Shown here: positions 25,288 through 33,699 of the stretch, piece after piece | Layout of the letters: each line of letters begins with the position of its first letter | Numbering within the stretch: position 1 is the first letter of the stretch | Assembly (NCBI RefSeq): GCF_013149275.1 | Contig: NZ_JABGNA010000006.1 | Location: forward strand, 248,001 to 312,000 | DNA from: Mucilaginibacter sp. SG564 | Lineage (GTDB): Bacteria; Bacteroidota; Bacteroidia; Sphingobacteriales; Sphingobacteriaceae | DNA: 64,000 nucleotides | Direction of reading: 5' to 3' | Position numbers and translations under genes: made by a program | Notes under the pieces: generated by a model | Database searches by the model: none | Told to the model about the DNA's origin: nothing | The model's input: the letters and a program-made list of their open reading frames with translations, nothing else

Positions 25288-26679
25288 ATGAACGATAAGC
25301 TTTTTACGTCCGAACATTTTTCGATCCTGAAACACCTCATCCGCTGGACGGTCATCATCATACCGATTGCTATTGTCATTGGCAGTATGGTGGCTTTGTT
25401 TTTATGGCTGCTTAACTGGGCTATTCATTTCAGATTTGCTCACACCTTTCTGTTGTACCTGCTACCTGTTGCCGGGGTGCTCATTTATTTTATTTATAAA
25501 CTCATAGGCGGATCGGCCGAAAAAGGGAATAATCTCATCATCGACGAGATTCATATGCCTGGCGGTGGGGTGCCCAAACGCATGGCCCCCATCGTGCTCA
25601 TCACCACCATCATCACTCACCTGTTTGGCGGCTCGGCCGGGCGCGAAGGTACCGCTGTGCAAATAGGCGGTAGCATAGCGCAAATGTTTAGCGGCTGGTT
25701 TAAATTGAATAATGACGATACCCGCATTGTACTCATTGCCGGTATTGCAGCAGGTTTTGGCGCTGTTTTTGGTACACCGCTTACCGGGGCCATATTTGCC
25801 ATGGAGGTATTAACTATAGGTCGCATCCAGTACAATGCTCTGCTGCCTTGCCTTATAGCCAGTATTGTAGGCGATGTTACGGTGGCGGCCTGGGGCGTTC
25901 ATCATACCGCTTACCACATTGATATTTTCGCGACAGCGCCGCGTTGGTTCTCCTCCTACCTGTCGTTTGATTTTGTGTTGCTTTTCAAGATAATGATCGC
26001 TTCGGCAGCGTTCGGGCTGGCCAGTTACCTGTTTGCCTGGATGGTGCATGGTATTAAGGGCTTTTTTGTAAAGCGGGTGCCCATTCCCTGGCTGATACCG
26101 GTACTGGGTGGATTGATCATTATCAGCCTCACTGCATTGCTGGGCAAACCAGATTACCTGAGCCTGGGCGTCGATCCGGAGTATGCCGGGGCAGTTACCA
26201 TACCATCGGCCTTTCATGCAGGCGGTGCTCACACCTGGAGTTGGCTCTGGAAAACTATTTATACCACCACCACGCTGGCCACCGGTTTTAAAGGGGGCGA
26301 AGTAACCCCGCTTTTTTATATCGGTGCTACATTAGGTAATACCTTATCCGTATTGATGGACGCGCCGGTAAGTTTATTTGCCGCATTGGGTTTCATCGCG
26401 GTGTTTGCCGGGGCAACCAACACGCCGCTGGCCTGCACCATTATGGGAGTAGAGCTTTTTGGCGGTCAGTATGTGTTGTTTTTCGCGGTAGCTTGTTTTA
26501 CAGCCTACTTTTTTAGTGGTCACTCGGGCATCTATAGCGCGCAACGCATTGGTGTACCCAAATTATCAGACACCCGATTTTCTGACGCGACTACCCTGTC
26601 AGAAGCAGGCAACCAAAGACATAATTATGTGCAAAAGAAATTGCAGAAGTATGGGTTTGGGGGTAAAAAGGAAGAGTAA
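25288..26679 (+). CDS. CLC-family fluoride/proton antiporter (probable)
   Basis: The 463-residue product has about 10-12 membrane segments and CLC signatures: GGSAGREGTAVQIGGSIAQ with the gating glutamate, and GFKGGEVTPLFYIGATLGN. The position of the anion-binding GSGIP loop reads KGNNLIIDEIHMP instead, and the GREGP proline is Thr. These departures fit the CLC-F group, which exports fluoride in exchange for protons, and not the chloride-type CLCs. The crcB riboswitch upstream is independent evidence. The gene is full length, and its role is likely fluoride resistance at the inner membrane. Substrate assignment is inferred from sequence only. Confidence 0.85.
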   Translation: MNDKLFTSEHFSILKHLIRWTVIIIPIAIVIGSMVALFLWLLNWAIHFRFAHTFLLYLLPVAGVLIYFIYKLIGGSAEKGNNLIIDEIHMPGGGVPKRMAPIVLITTIITHLFGGSAGREGTAVQIGGSIAQMFSGWFKLNNDDTRIVLIAGIAAGFGAVFGTPLTGAIFAMEVLTIGRIQYNALLPCLIASIVGDVTVAAWGVHHTAYHIDIFATAPRWFSSYLSFDFVLLFKIMIASAAFGLASYLFAWMVHGIKGFFVKRVPIPWLIPVLGGLIIISLTALLGKPDYLSLGVDPEYAGAVTIPSAFHAGGAHTWSWLWKTIYTTTTLATGFKGGEVTPLFYIGATLGNTLSVLMDAPVSLFAALGFIAVFAGATNTPLACTIMGVELFGGQYVLFFAVACFTAYFFSGHSGIYSAQRIGVPKLSDTRFSDATTLSEAGNQRHNYVQKKLQKYGFGGKKEE

Positions 26680-26691
26680 TGGATGGGAGTA

Positions 26692-27108
26692 TAAAATCAC
26701 GTCATTGCGATGAACGCCTCCTTTTATGTAGGGCGAAGATGCTGGTTGTAGAGCGCTCAATTGCCGCTAAGGCTGTTACTTTGTCTTGATACAAAGTAAC
26801 CAAAAATCAAGTCAGCAGAAATGCTTCTTTGCCGCACAAGGCCTTTGCCCTGCAAATTAGACAGAACCACGGGCTGCAATTATTTTGCGCCACTTTGTTC
26901 GCACATTTCCCTGCGCTTCAGCAAAAACTTGCTATGCCCCTTCCATCACGTAGGCCACCATCGTTCTGCCCGTTTTCACCCGAAGCTTATCTGCTGACGG
27001 GAAGAAAAACTAATAAAACTATGTCATTGCGAGCGACAGCGTGGCAATCTCCTCGTGTACATAAACGCGACGAAACCATCACGCTATCGCTCGCTGTGAC
27101 ATAGTAGC
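26692..27108. repeat. 417-bp repeat-rich intergenic stretch
   Basis: Contains a fragment of the CGTCATTGCGA family (26699-26735); a hairpin GTTACTTTGT-CTTGAT-ACAAAGTAAC (26775-26800) followed by CAAAAATCAAG, a common start of a long dispersed repeat in this phylum; a GC-richer segment to about 27000; and a second full CATTGCGAG-family hairpin (27021-27103, ends ATGTCATTGCGAGCG and CGCTCGCTGTGACAT). No gene is credible here; the open frame at 26829-27104 is made of repeat sequence. Confidence 0.7.
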
Positions 27109-27109
27109 T

Positions 27110-30028
27110 TTAACTCCCCGGCTTCTTAGGCGGAGCAATCGTCGTATCCTTAACTGCTTTTATTGGTGATGCTGCCCCTCCGGATTTACTTGTACTGTCT
27201 TTGATTGCCTTTATTGCTGCCGGTGTAGCTGTGGAGTCTTTACCAGCTTTTATCGCCGGCAAATTTCCAGCACCTGCTTTACTTCCTGATGTAACCTTCC
27301 CTGCATTGGTTGCTGCCGGTTGCTTGTCTTTAATGGAGACCGCCGTCGCCGGTTTTATTGCGGCTTTACTTACAGAGTCAGTTAGGGTTTTCAGCGCCAG
27401 CTGCAGTTTCTTCACCGAGTCGGCTTTAGCCGGATCCTTGCTCAGCTTCAATATTTTCCCTTTCAAGTTATCAATCCTGGCCTGGCTTAAACTATCCACT
27501 TTGACCTTTGATGGTGGAGTTTTTATGATTGCGGCTGCTTTATTTGCCGAATCAGTCAGGTTTTTCAAATTCAATTGCAGCTTCTTCACGGAATCAGCTT
27601 TTGTCGAATCCTTGCTGAGCTTCAATATTATTCCCTTCAGCTTATCCATTTTAGTCTGAGTGAGGCTATCTATCTTAACTTTCGGAGGTGGCGATTTGGA
27701 GGCCGCTGTTTTTTTATGCCGCGATGGAATGATAGCCTCCTTTGAGGCCGGTCGGTCCTTTGGCTTCCAGATAAAGCCTTTCAGCAGCTTGTCTTCTTCT
27801 GTCACCTTAGCTATAGGAATATAGCGGTTTTCGGGCTTGGTTAAAAAAGTAACCTCCTTGGTTTCGCCATTTTTAAAAACTACATGAATACGGCTGCTTA
27901 ATGATCGTTGCATACCAGCTACCTTGCCGCTGTCGCGCTTAAAGTAAATGCTTTCGGCATTAACGGCTATGTATAGCTGGTGGAGCTTGTCGTTTTTAAA
28001 GAAACCCCGCATTTTTCGGCCTGATGACTGGTTAAAGTGCACGGAATCGTCCTTCTCGATATTCACTACAAAGGCCGAGGGGAACAATTCGATATTATCC
28101 AGCTTTTTGTTGCGCATTTGCAGGTACACGGTATCGCCCGAAAGCTGTGAACCCTGTGTCCAGAACATGGGATGTACATAGCATCGTATGGTAGAGTCGG
28201 CGTTGCTGTAAAAAATGGAGTCGGCTTTACCCTGCAGATCTGATTTGAATATTTTAGCGTGATGATGGGCAATCAGGATCCGGATGCGGGCGGTATCTTT
28301 TACATCAAATTCACGGGTGGCAAATACCGGGTCTTTCCTCATATTTACCGCACGAACACTATCCTGTTTGGCCTTTCTTTTGGCGTTTAGCAGGTCTTTT
28401 TTTATCTGGGTAGAATCTACCTTGGGTTTTCCAAAAAAGTCGCGGTGCAGGTAAGTGGTATCTTTCGGGAGGTGAATATAAACTATGGGCATCCCTTTCA
28501 GTTTCTGGTTTAAAACCGCGCGTTTTAAGCCTGCTTCGGAAGTATCCCTGAAATGCAGCAACCTTTGTTGCTCCTGGTATATTTTCAGATTTTTGAAAGT
28601 CATGATCTGTGTTTCCAGGGTATCGGCTGTCATGAATATCGAGTCGCGCTTTACTTTCTCTCCCTGTTTATTGGTGTCGGCGGGTGCTGCTATGGTTTTA
28701 GTTCCATTTTTTGGTTTGATATCGGCAGCCAGCTTGGCCATATTCGTGAGCTTTTTTTCGGCGTCACCTGATTTTATATTTTTAGTTTGTACGCCGAGCT
28801 TTTTTGCCATCGAATCTATTTTGACCGAATCCGCTTTCCCGACGACGCCCTTTTTCTTAATATCATCAGCCATTTTTGATATCTCGGCGGCCTTTTGAAT
28901 AGCTTCGCCCGGCTTCATGTCTTTGTTTTGTTTGATCAGGGCCTTCGCTACAGAGTCTATCCGGGTCGAATCTGTTTTACTCACCATGGTTCCGGGTTTC
29001 AGGTCCTTGGCCATTTTAGCCATATTGCTGATACTGATAATCTCGGGTCCATCCTTGGTTTTAGATACTTTCGCATCCTTCGCCTTTTTGGCTATTACGG
29101 GTGGCGTTTTTTCTGCTGCCGAATCGGTTTTAGTGCTGTCCTTTTGCTCCGTGATCAGCACCATATACGCATTCTCGGTAACCACGGTACGTTCGTCGGC
29201 TTTAAAATAAGTACCCAGATCGCCTTTGAGGGTTATTTTTTGTTCGTTGTCATTAAACGTGATATTCTTAACCGCGCGACCGTAGCCTTTAAGCCGGTCG
29301 TAAAATAAGCTATCGCCTTTTAATGATTTGGTGCCCTGTTTATAGAGGTTTTTTTTGCCGAAGAAAGCCTGCTCGGTTACGGTATTATAAAGCCCGTTTT
29401 CGGTATAAAGGGTATCTTTATCTTTTTTACCGTAAATATTGGTTGGGCCGTAAAAATAAGATATACGCGTACCGGTATTATAACGCAGGGTATCGGTTTT
29501 AATAATCGCATCAACGGTGGTGAGCACTACATCATATCTGAAATATGAATCACGCGACTGGGCAAAATAGTAACCGTTTTTACTGGTCAGCACATTATCC
29601 TTGTTCACCAGTTTACCACCGCTAGTGTAAGTGCCTATGCGGGTAGCCGTGTTGTAGGTAAGATAATTGGTGGTCAGGGTAGCATCGCGGTCAACCATTT
29701 TTACATTATCGGTGAGGATAGCTACCTTGGTGTTGCCATTGTAGTTGAGTTTGTCAGAAAAAATATTCAGCGTATCGCCCTGGTTGATGTTTACGTTGCG
29801 AAAGGCGTCGAAAGCGTTTTCATCGGGGTAAAAATAGGCGCTGTCTGAACGCAGGGTCGAGAAATCCTGTTTGAAAACTCCTTTATAAACTTTGATCACA
29901 TTGCGCCCATTAATTTTATTCCATGTGCTGCTTTCTGATTGTATCAGGTTTACAATTGATTTCTTTTTTTGGGCCATAACATTGCCCGCCAGTATCAATA
30001 ACAAAAAGCTTAAAACATATTTACTCAC
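27110..30028 (-). CDS. large OstA/LptA-like envelope protein with repeat insertions
   Basis: The 972-residue product begins with a signal peptide (MSKYVLSFLLLILAGNVMAQ). Residues about 25-310 are the beta-rich OstA/LptA-type repeat that binds lipopolysaccharide during its transport, with the repeated pattern VKMVDRDATLTTNYLTYNT, LYTENGLYNT and LKGDSLFYD. A second beta-rich block lies near 590-760. Between them, about 330-450, are three imperfect repeats built on the words MAKMAKDLKPG and KADSVKIDSMAKKL. The C-terminus has two tandem copies of a roughly 57-residue unit (about 775-890, PPSKVKVDSLSQARIDNLKGKILKLSKDPAKADSVKKLQL) and a low-complexity Lys/Ala/Ser tail. Bacteroidetes OstA proteins are usually shorter. 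The role is probably LPS or outer-membrane assembly. Confidence 0.85.
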   Translation of the reverse strand: MSKYVLSFLLLILAGNVMAQKKKSIVNLIQSESSTWNKINGRNVIKVYKGVFKQDFSTLRSDSAYFYPDENAFDAFRNVNINQGDTLNIFSDKLNYNGNTKVAILTDNVKMVDRDATLTTNYLTYNTATRIGTYTSGGKLVNKDNVLTSKNGYYFAQSRDSYFRYDVVLTTVDAIIKTDTLRYNTGTRISYFYGPTNIYGKKDKDTLYTENGLYNTVTEQAFFGKKNLYKQGTKSLKGDSLFYDRLKGYGRAVKNITFNDNEQKITLKGDLGTYFKADERTVVTENAYMVLITEQKDSTKTDSAAEKTPPVIAKKAKDAKVSKTKDGPEIISISNMAKMAKDLKPGTMVSKTDSTRIDSVAKALIKQNKDMKPGEAIQKAAEISKMADDIKKKGVVGKADSVKIDSMAKKLGVQTKNIKSGDAEKKLTNMAKLAADIKPKNGTKTIAAPADTNKQGEKVKRDSIFMTADTLETQIMTFKNLKIYQEQQRLLHFRDTSEAGLKRAVLNQKLKGMPIVYIHLPKDTTYLHRDFFGKPKVDSTQIKKDLLNAKRKAKQDSVRAVNMRKDPVFATREFDVKDTARIRILIAHHHAKIFKSDLQGKADSIFYSNADSTIRCYVHPMFWTQGSQLSGDTVYLQMRNKKLDNIELFPSAFVVNIEKDDSVHFNQSSGRKMRGFFKNDKLHQLYIAVNAESIYFKRDSGKVAGMQRSLSSRIHVVFKNGETKEVTFLTKPENRYIPIAKVTEEDKLLKGFIWKPKDRPASKEAIIPSRHKKTAASKSPPPKVKIDSLTQTKMDKLKGIILKLSKDSTKADSVKKLQLNLKNLTDSANKAAAIIKTPPSKVKVDSLSQARIDNLKGKILKLSKDPAKADSVKKLQLALKTLTDSVSKAAIKPATAVSIKDKQPAATNAGKVTSGSKAGAGNLPAIKAGKDSTATPAAIKAIKDSTSKSGGAASPIKAVKDTTIAPPKKPGS

Positions 30029-30082
30029 GATGGCAAAATTAGTTTTTTGTTGGGGTTAAAGAGAATTAAGTTCATAGATCGT

Positions 30083-30192
30083 TGTTGATGGTTCATAGTT
30101 GATGGTTGATAGTTCATAGTAGCTACCGATTGATGACTGTATTTTTTTCTTTTTCCATGAACCATCAACTATGAACTATCAACCATCAACTT
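30083..30192. repeat. inverted repeat of GTTGATGGTTCATA words
   Basis: The left arm (30083-30120) repeats GTTGATGGTTCATAGTTGAT, and the right arm (30155-30192) carries its complement, CCATGAACCATCAACTATGA. The stem is about 35 bp with a T-rich loop. It lies in the divergent gap between the OstA gene and tilS. Confidence 0.8.
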
Positions 30193-30223
30193 AATTTAAT
30201 AATTTTGATGGTGCAAATCAAAA

Positions 30224-30262
30224 ACCAAAATCACTAATTCACTAACTCACTAATTCAATAAT
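30224..30262. repeat. short tandem words CACTAATT
   Basis: AATCACTAATTCACTAACTC followed by ACTAATTCAATAATT: four imperfect copies of CTAATTCA/CTAACTCA directly before the tilS start codon. Likely slippage-made and within the tilS leader. Confidence 0.5.
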
Positions 30263-30266
30263 TATC

Positions 30267-31604
30267 TTGTTACCTGTTAAACAATTTGTAAATTTTATTG
30301 AACAAAATGCCTTGTTTACGCCAGGCAGCAAAATTTTGGCTGCGGTGAGCGGTGGCATGGATTCTGTTTTAATGGCCCATTTGTTAAAGCAGGCCGGTTA
30401 TACTTTTGGCATTGCCCATTGTAATTTTCAGCTGCGCGGCGACGAAGCCCTGCGCGACCAGGCTTTTTGTAACGACCTGGCCAACCAGTTTCGTGTACCT
30501 TTTCACACCGTTAATTTTGATACCCGGAATTATGCGGCCGAAAATAAGATCTCTGTCCAGATGGCCGCGCGCGAACTGCGTTATCAATGGTTCGGCGCAG
30601 TAAGCCAGCGATCAGATTACCAGGTTATTGCGCTTGCACACCACCAAAACGATACAATCGAAACAATATTGTTAAACCTTACCCGGGGCACGGGTATAGC
30701 AGGCTTGCATGGCATATTGCCTCAAAACGGTAACCTGGTGCGCCCGCTGCTATTTCTGAACCGGGACGCGATAGCCACGATCATCGCCCAAAATAAGCTG
30801 GATTATGTGGAAGATAGCTCCAACGCTTCGGCCAAATATGCCCGCAACAAAATCCGCCTGGAGGTGATACCCAAACTAAAAGAGCTGAATCCTGCCTTGG
30901 AGAAAACCTTTGAAAATAACCTGAAACATTTTCGCGACCTGGAAACACTGCTCGAAAACCAGGTATCAGTATTAAGTCAAACCATCATTAAGCATGGGCA
31001 GGATGGTAATTATTTATTGCTGGATGAAGTGCGGCAATTAAACCCAATGCGTTTATTGCTGTTTAAATTACTGCAGCCATACGGTTTTAACGAAACTGCC
31101 GTTGATGACCTGATATCTGCCCTGGATAAACATTCCGGGCGGGTGTTTGAATCAACAGCATACTCGCTGGTACTGGATCGTGACAGGCTGATATTGGAGA
31201 AACGGAAAACTAGCGGGCATGAGGCTGTACTAATTGCCGAAAAAACGCATGAGGTGCATTACGGCAATTATAAGCTGACGGTTTTGCATGATGATAGTCC
31301 GCTGATCATCAAGGACAATCCGCTGGCTTTATCTGTTGATGCTGCGCTATTGAAATTTCCGCTAACGTTGCGGGTATGGCAGGAGGGCGATTATTTTTAT
31401 CCCCTGGGCATGAAGGGGCGAAAGAAACTGAGCGATTTTTTTATCAATCAGAAATTATCATTGAATCAAAAAGAAGAGGTGCCGGTGCTGGTAAATGGTA
31501 ATGGCGAAGTGATGTGGGTTGGCGGTTACCGACCCGATGAAAGGTATAAAGTAAATGATAACACTAAAAAAGTTACTATCTTCGAACTGTATAAATTAAG
31601 ATGA
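30267..31604 (+). CDS. tilS: tRNA(Ile)-lysidine synthetase TilS
   Basis: TilS adds lysine to the wobble cytosine of the CAU anticodon of tRNA-Ile2, changing it to read AUA. The protein (445 residues) has the PP-loop ATP-binding motif AAVSGGMDSV (Ser28-Ser33), GIAHCNFQLRGDEA, AARELRYQWF, IALAHHQNDTIETILLNLTRGTG and the conserved NKIRLEVIPKL, followed by the C-terminal TilS domain with GDYFYPLGMKGRKKLSDFFI. The start is a TTG at 30267: no ATG lies between it and the motif, and the N-terminus LPVKQFVNFIEQ fits the family. The next gene's ATG overlaps the stop codon (ATGA at 31601-31604). Confidence 0.95.
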   Translation: MLPVKQFVNFIEQNALFTPGSKILAAVSGGMDSVLMAHLLKQAGYTFGIAHCNFQLRGDEALRDQAFCNDLANQFRVPFHTVNFDTRNYAAENKISVQMAARELRYQWFGAVSQRSDYQVIALAHHQNDTIETILLNLTRGTGIAGLHGILPQNGNLVRPLLFLNRDAIATIIAQNKLDYVEDSSNASAKYARNKIRLEVIPKLKELNPALEKTFENNLKHFRDLETLLENQVSVLSQTIIKHGQDGNYLLLDEVRQLNPMRLLLFKLLQPYGFNETAVDDLISALDKHSGRVFESTAYSLVLDRDRLILEKRKTSGHEAVLIAEKTHEVHYGNYKLTVLHDDSPLIIKDNPLALSVDAALLKFPLTLRVWQEGDYFYPLGMKGRKKLSDFFINQKLSLNQKEEVPVLVNGNGEVMWVGGYRPDERYKVNDNTKKVTIFELYKLR

Positions 31605-32083
31605 GCGAAAAAGCAATTTTTGTAGAAAAACAGTACCTCGGCCGGGAATTTATCCCGATTACGATACGCCTGGTTTTGGCCATGTTTTGTTTCGCGGCCT
31701 ATTTTTTTACTGACGAACGCGAACGCAACGGCGATCTGCTGGTAGTGGTGGGCTTTGCTATTATCATCATCTCTATTATCATGGGTTTTTTACTGCACTT
31801 TAGCACCCGGGTTGAAAATAAAAGCATCAGGCTTAATGGCTTATGGACAACCCGCCTGGTTAAGATAGATCTGAACGGTATTGTAAAAGTTGAAAAAGGC
31901 ATATATAGCCGCTACCTGTTCAATAACCCAGTATATAACCTGCACACCAAAGGAACCATCCGTTTTTATGCCGCCGGAAATGATGCCATACACCTCACCG
32001 ACAGGGATGGCTTGCAGTACATCATCGGATCGCAGCATGCCAATGAATTTTTAAGGGCGATTAAAGAAGAGATGGCCCGTTAA
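31601..32083 (+). CDS. hypothetical membrane protein with a PH-like domain
   Basis: A 160-residue protein with two closely spaced membrane helices (about residues 20-37, ITIRLVLAMFCFAAYFF, and 45-65, LLVVVGFAIIIISIIMGFLL) followed by a beta-rich cytosolic domain (about 72-155, LNGLWTTRLVKIDLNGIVKVEKG, RFYAAGNDAIHLTDRDGLQYIIGSQHANEFLRAI) of the kind seen in membrane-anchored bacterial PH-like proteins. Function unknown. It is coupled to tilS by a 4-bp ATGA overlap and is followed after 28 bp by the GtrA-like gene, so the three probably share a transcript. Confidence 0.7.
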   Translation: MSEKAIFVEKQYLGREFIPITIRLVLAMFCFAAYFFTDERERNGDLLVVVGFAIIIISIIMGFLLHFSTRVENKSIRLNGLWTTRLVKIDLNGIVKVEKGIYSRYLFNNPVYNLHTKGTIRFYAAGNDAIHLTDRDGLQYIIGSQHANEFLRAIKEEMAR

Positions 32084-32111
32084 CAGGCTGATCTGCATTT
32101 AGAAGAACGGT

Positions 32112-32633
32112 ATGCGCAAAGTCCACAATTTTATAAGGCACGGGATCCTGAATTTTATCGATCTGTTTTACAAGCCATTTAAAAAATGGATGCCGCTGCA
32201 CACCTTTCGTTATGCAGCCTGTGGCGGTAGCAATACGGTGTTCGATATCCTGCTTTTTAGCTTCGGTTATAACTTTATTTTTAAAAAACAGAACATTAAC
32301 CTTGGCTTTTATACGCTGAGTCCGCATATCGCTGCCCAGGTATTTTCGTTCAGCATCTCTTTTTGCACCGGGTTTTATTTAAACCGGTACGTGGTTTTTA
32401 AAGAATCGGGCCTCACTAAAAGAGGGCAGCTATCGCGCTTTATGCTGGTTAATGCCATTTGTATCCTGCTAAACCTGGCGTTTTTAAAATTACTGGTTGA
32501 TGTAATGGGCCTTTATCCAACCCCGGCAAAGATCATCGCTACCATATTTATCGTATTCTTTAGCTATTATAGCCAAACCCATTTCTTCTTCCGCGAAAAG
32601 AAACCAGCGCTTTCTACCGAAGATGGCCGGTAA
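32112..32633 (+). CDS. GtrA-family membrane protein
   Basis: A 173-residue protein with four hydrophobic helices and the GtrA pattern: FRYAACGGSNTVFDILLF near residue 32, ISFCTGFYLNRYVVFKESG in the middle, and IATIFIVFFSYYSQTHFFFRE at the end. GtrA-like proteins are thought to help move lipid-linked sugars (for example undecaprenyl-glucose) across the inner membrane, usually with a partner glycosyltransferase. No such partner is present here. The N-terminal HNFIRHGILNFIDLFYKPFKKW is a cytosolic amphipathic segment. It is the last gene of the tilS group. Confidence 0.82.
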   Translation: MRKVHNFIRHGILNFIDLFYKPFKKWMPLHTFRYAACGGSNTVFDILLFSFGYNFIFKKQNINLGFYTLSPHIAAQVFSFSISFCTGFYLNRYVVFKESGLTKRGQLSRFMLVNAICILLNLAFLKLLVDVMGLYPTPAKIIATIFIVFFSYYSQTHFFFREKKPALSTEDGR

Positions 32634-32737
32634 GTAACACGGGTAAATACCCTTTTTGTAAAGTTTAAGCTATAAACAAACGGGTAATGGTTAAACTATT
32701 TATATCGGTATCAAGAATTATATATCTTTAAGCCGAT

Positions 32738-33688
32738 ATGCTTTTTACCAACAATCACATCAAATATTTAGGCGCGGCAGTGCTGCTGATTACTGTTATT
32801 GCTCACTCCGGATGCAAAGATCCGGGCAGGGCGAAAGAAAAACACCTGATATCTTTTAGGGCTTTTAACGGCATTAATTATAGCGAAGTAGCCAGGCGGC
32901 AAAAAAATGGCCTGTCATTCAACGAATATGGTTACCAGCTGGAACCCCAATGGAAAATGAAATTCGTTTCGGACGATTCGGTGAGCATTTTTAGTCCTAC
33001 CAAGAATACCTTCATCAATTTTCCGCTTACGCGTGGATATGATTCTATTTTTAACGCGGCACGGTCATGGTTTAGGATTAAAAAATTAAGCAAGGACAGT
33101 ATCGTCATGGAGATACTGCAGGCTAAGGGCGATTCACTTGATATCAATGGCTCTAAAGTGTATATGTTATTTTATGCCGATAATTATGTAAAAAACGTTT
33201 TGCATACCGACACGTCAATACTCAGGCGCCCCAATCGTAAAGATACTTTGTTTGTGAAAGGATTGGCAGCCAAAGCCAACAGCAATATAACCAAAGCATT
33301 TTCGGCCCGGCAACCTGTTCAGTTAGTAAGTAAAAGCCCTTTAGTGATTGTAAAGCCCTGGCATACCAAACCCGATATCATGAACAACTTTGACGCATCG
33401 GATGATTATCTTGATCCAACCTTTGATATTACTATCCATAAAGCCTATAAGGATTTTTATTACTCTTTTGAAATGTGCGTTGATGACAAAGGCCAGATGC
33501 ATTTGACAAGGCCGCTGGTAGGGTTCATGGGCGATGAAGGTGCCGAAAAAGCATACATGCAAGCTGCACAAAGTATCATGAACAGTTATTTGCAGTACTA
33601 TTTAAAAGTTGTACCAGGCAGTACGCTTGGTTTTGTTCATGCCAGTACCGTATCGTTACACGTGGAAGGTAAAGCGGCGGCTAAATAA
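32738..33688 (+). CDS. hypothetical lipoprotein
   Basis: The 316-residue product has a lipoprotein signal, YLGAAVLLITVIAHSGCKD, with the modified Cys at about position 27. The mature part is mixed alpha/beta: YQLEPQWKMKFVSDDSVSIFSPTKNTFINFPLTRGYDSIFN near residues 67-105, and a C-terminal domain ending MNSYLQYYLKVVPGSTLGFVHASTVSLHVEGKAAAK that resembles the TonB/energy-transducer C-terminal outline only loosely. No catalytic motif recognised. Proteins of this kind occur across Sphingobacteriaceae without known function. The gene is alone, with an AT-rich leader of about 100 bp. Confidence 0.6.
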   Translation: MLFTNNHIKYLGAAVLLITVIAHSGCKDPGRAKEKHLISFRAFNGINYSEVARRQKNGLSFNEYGYQLEPQWKMKFVSDDSVSIFSPTKNTFINFPLTRGYDSIFNAARSWFRIKKLSKDSIVMEILQAKGDSLDINGSKVYMLFYADNYVKNVLHTDTSILRRPNRKDTLFVKGLAAKANSNITKAFSARQPVQLVSKSPLVIVKPWHTKPDIMNNFDASDDYLDPTFDITIHKAYKDFYYSFEMCVDDKGQMHLTRPLVGFMGDEGAEKAYMQAAQSIMNSYLQYYLKVVPGSTLGFVHASTVSLHVEGKAAAK

Positions 33689-33699
33689 AATAATAACCA

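Noticed and set aside
26829..27104. A 91-codon plus-strand frame
   Set aside because: It lies wholly in dispersed repeat sequence, including the CATTGCGAG hairpin, and has no sensible protein features.
30224..30262. Possible small repeat array before tilS
   Set aside because: Only short imperfect words of 8-10 bp without spacers; it is slippage DNA and not a CRISPR leader.
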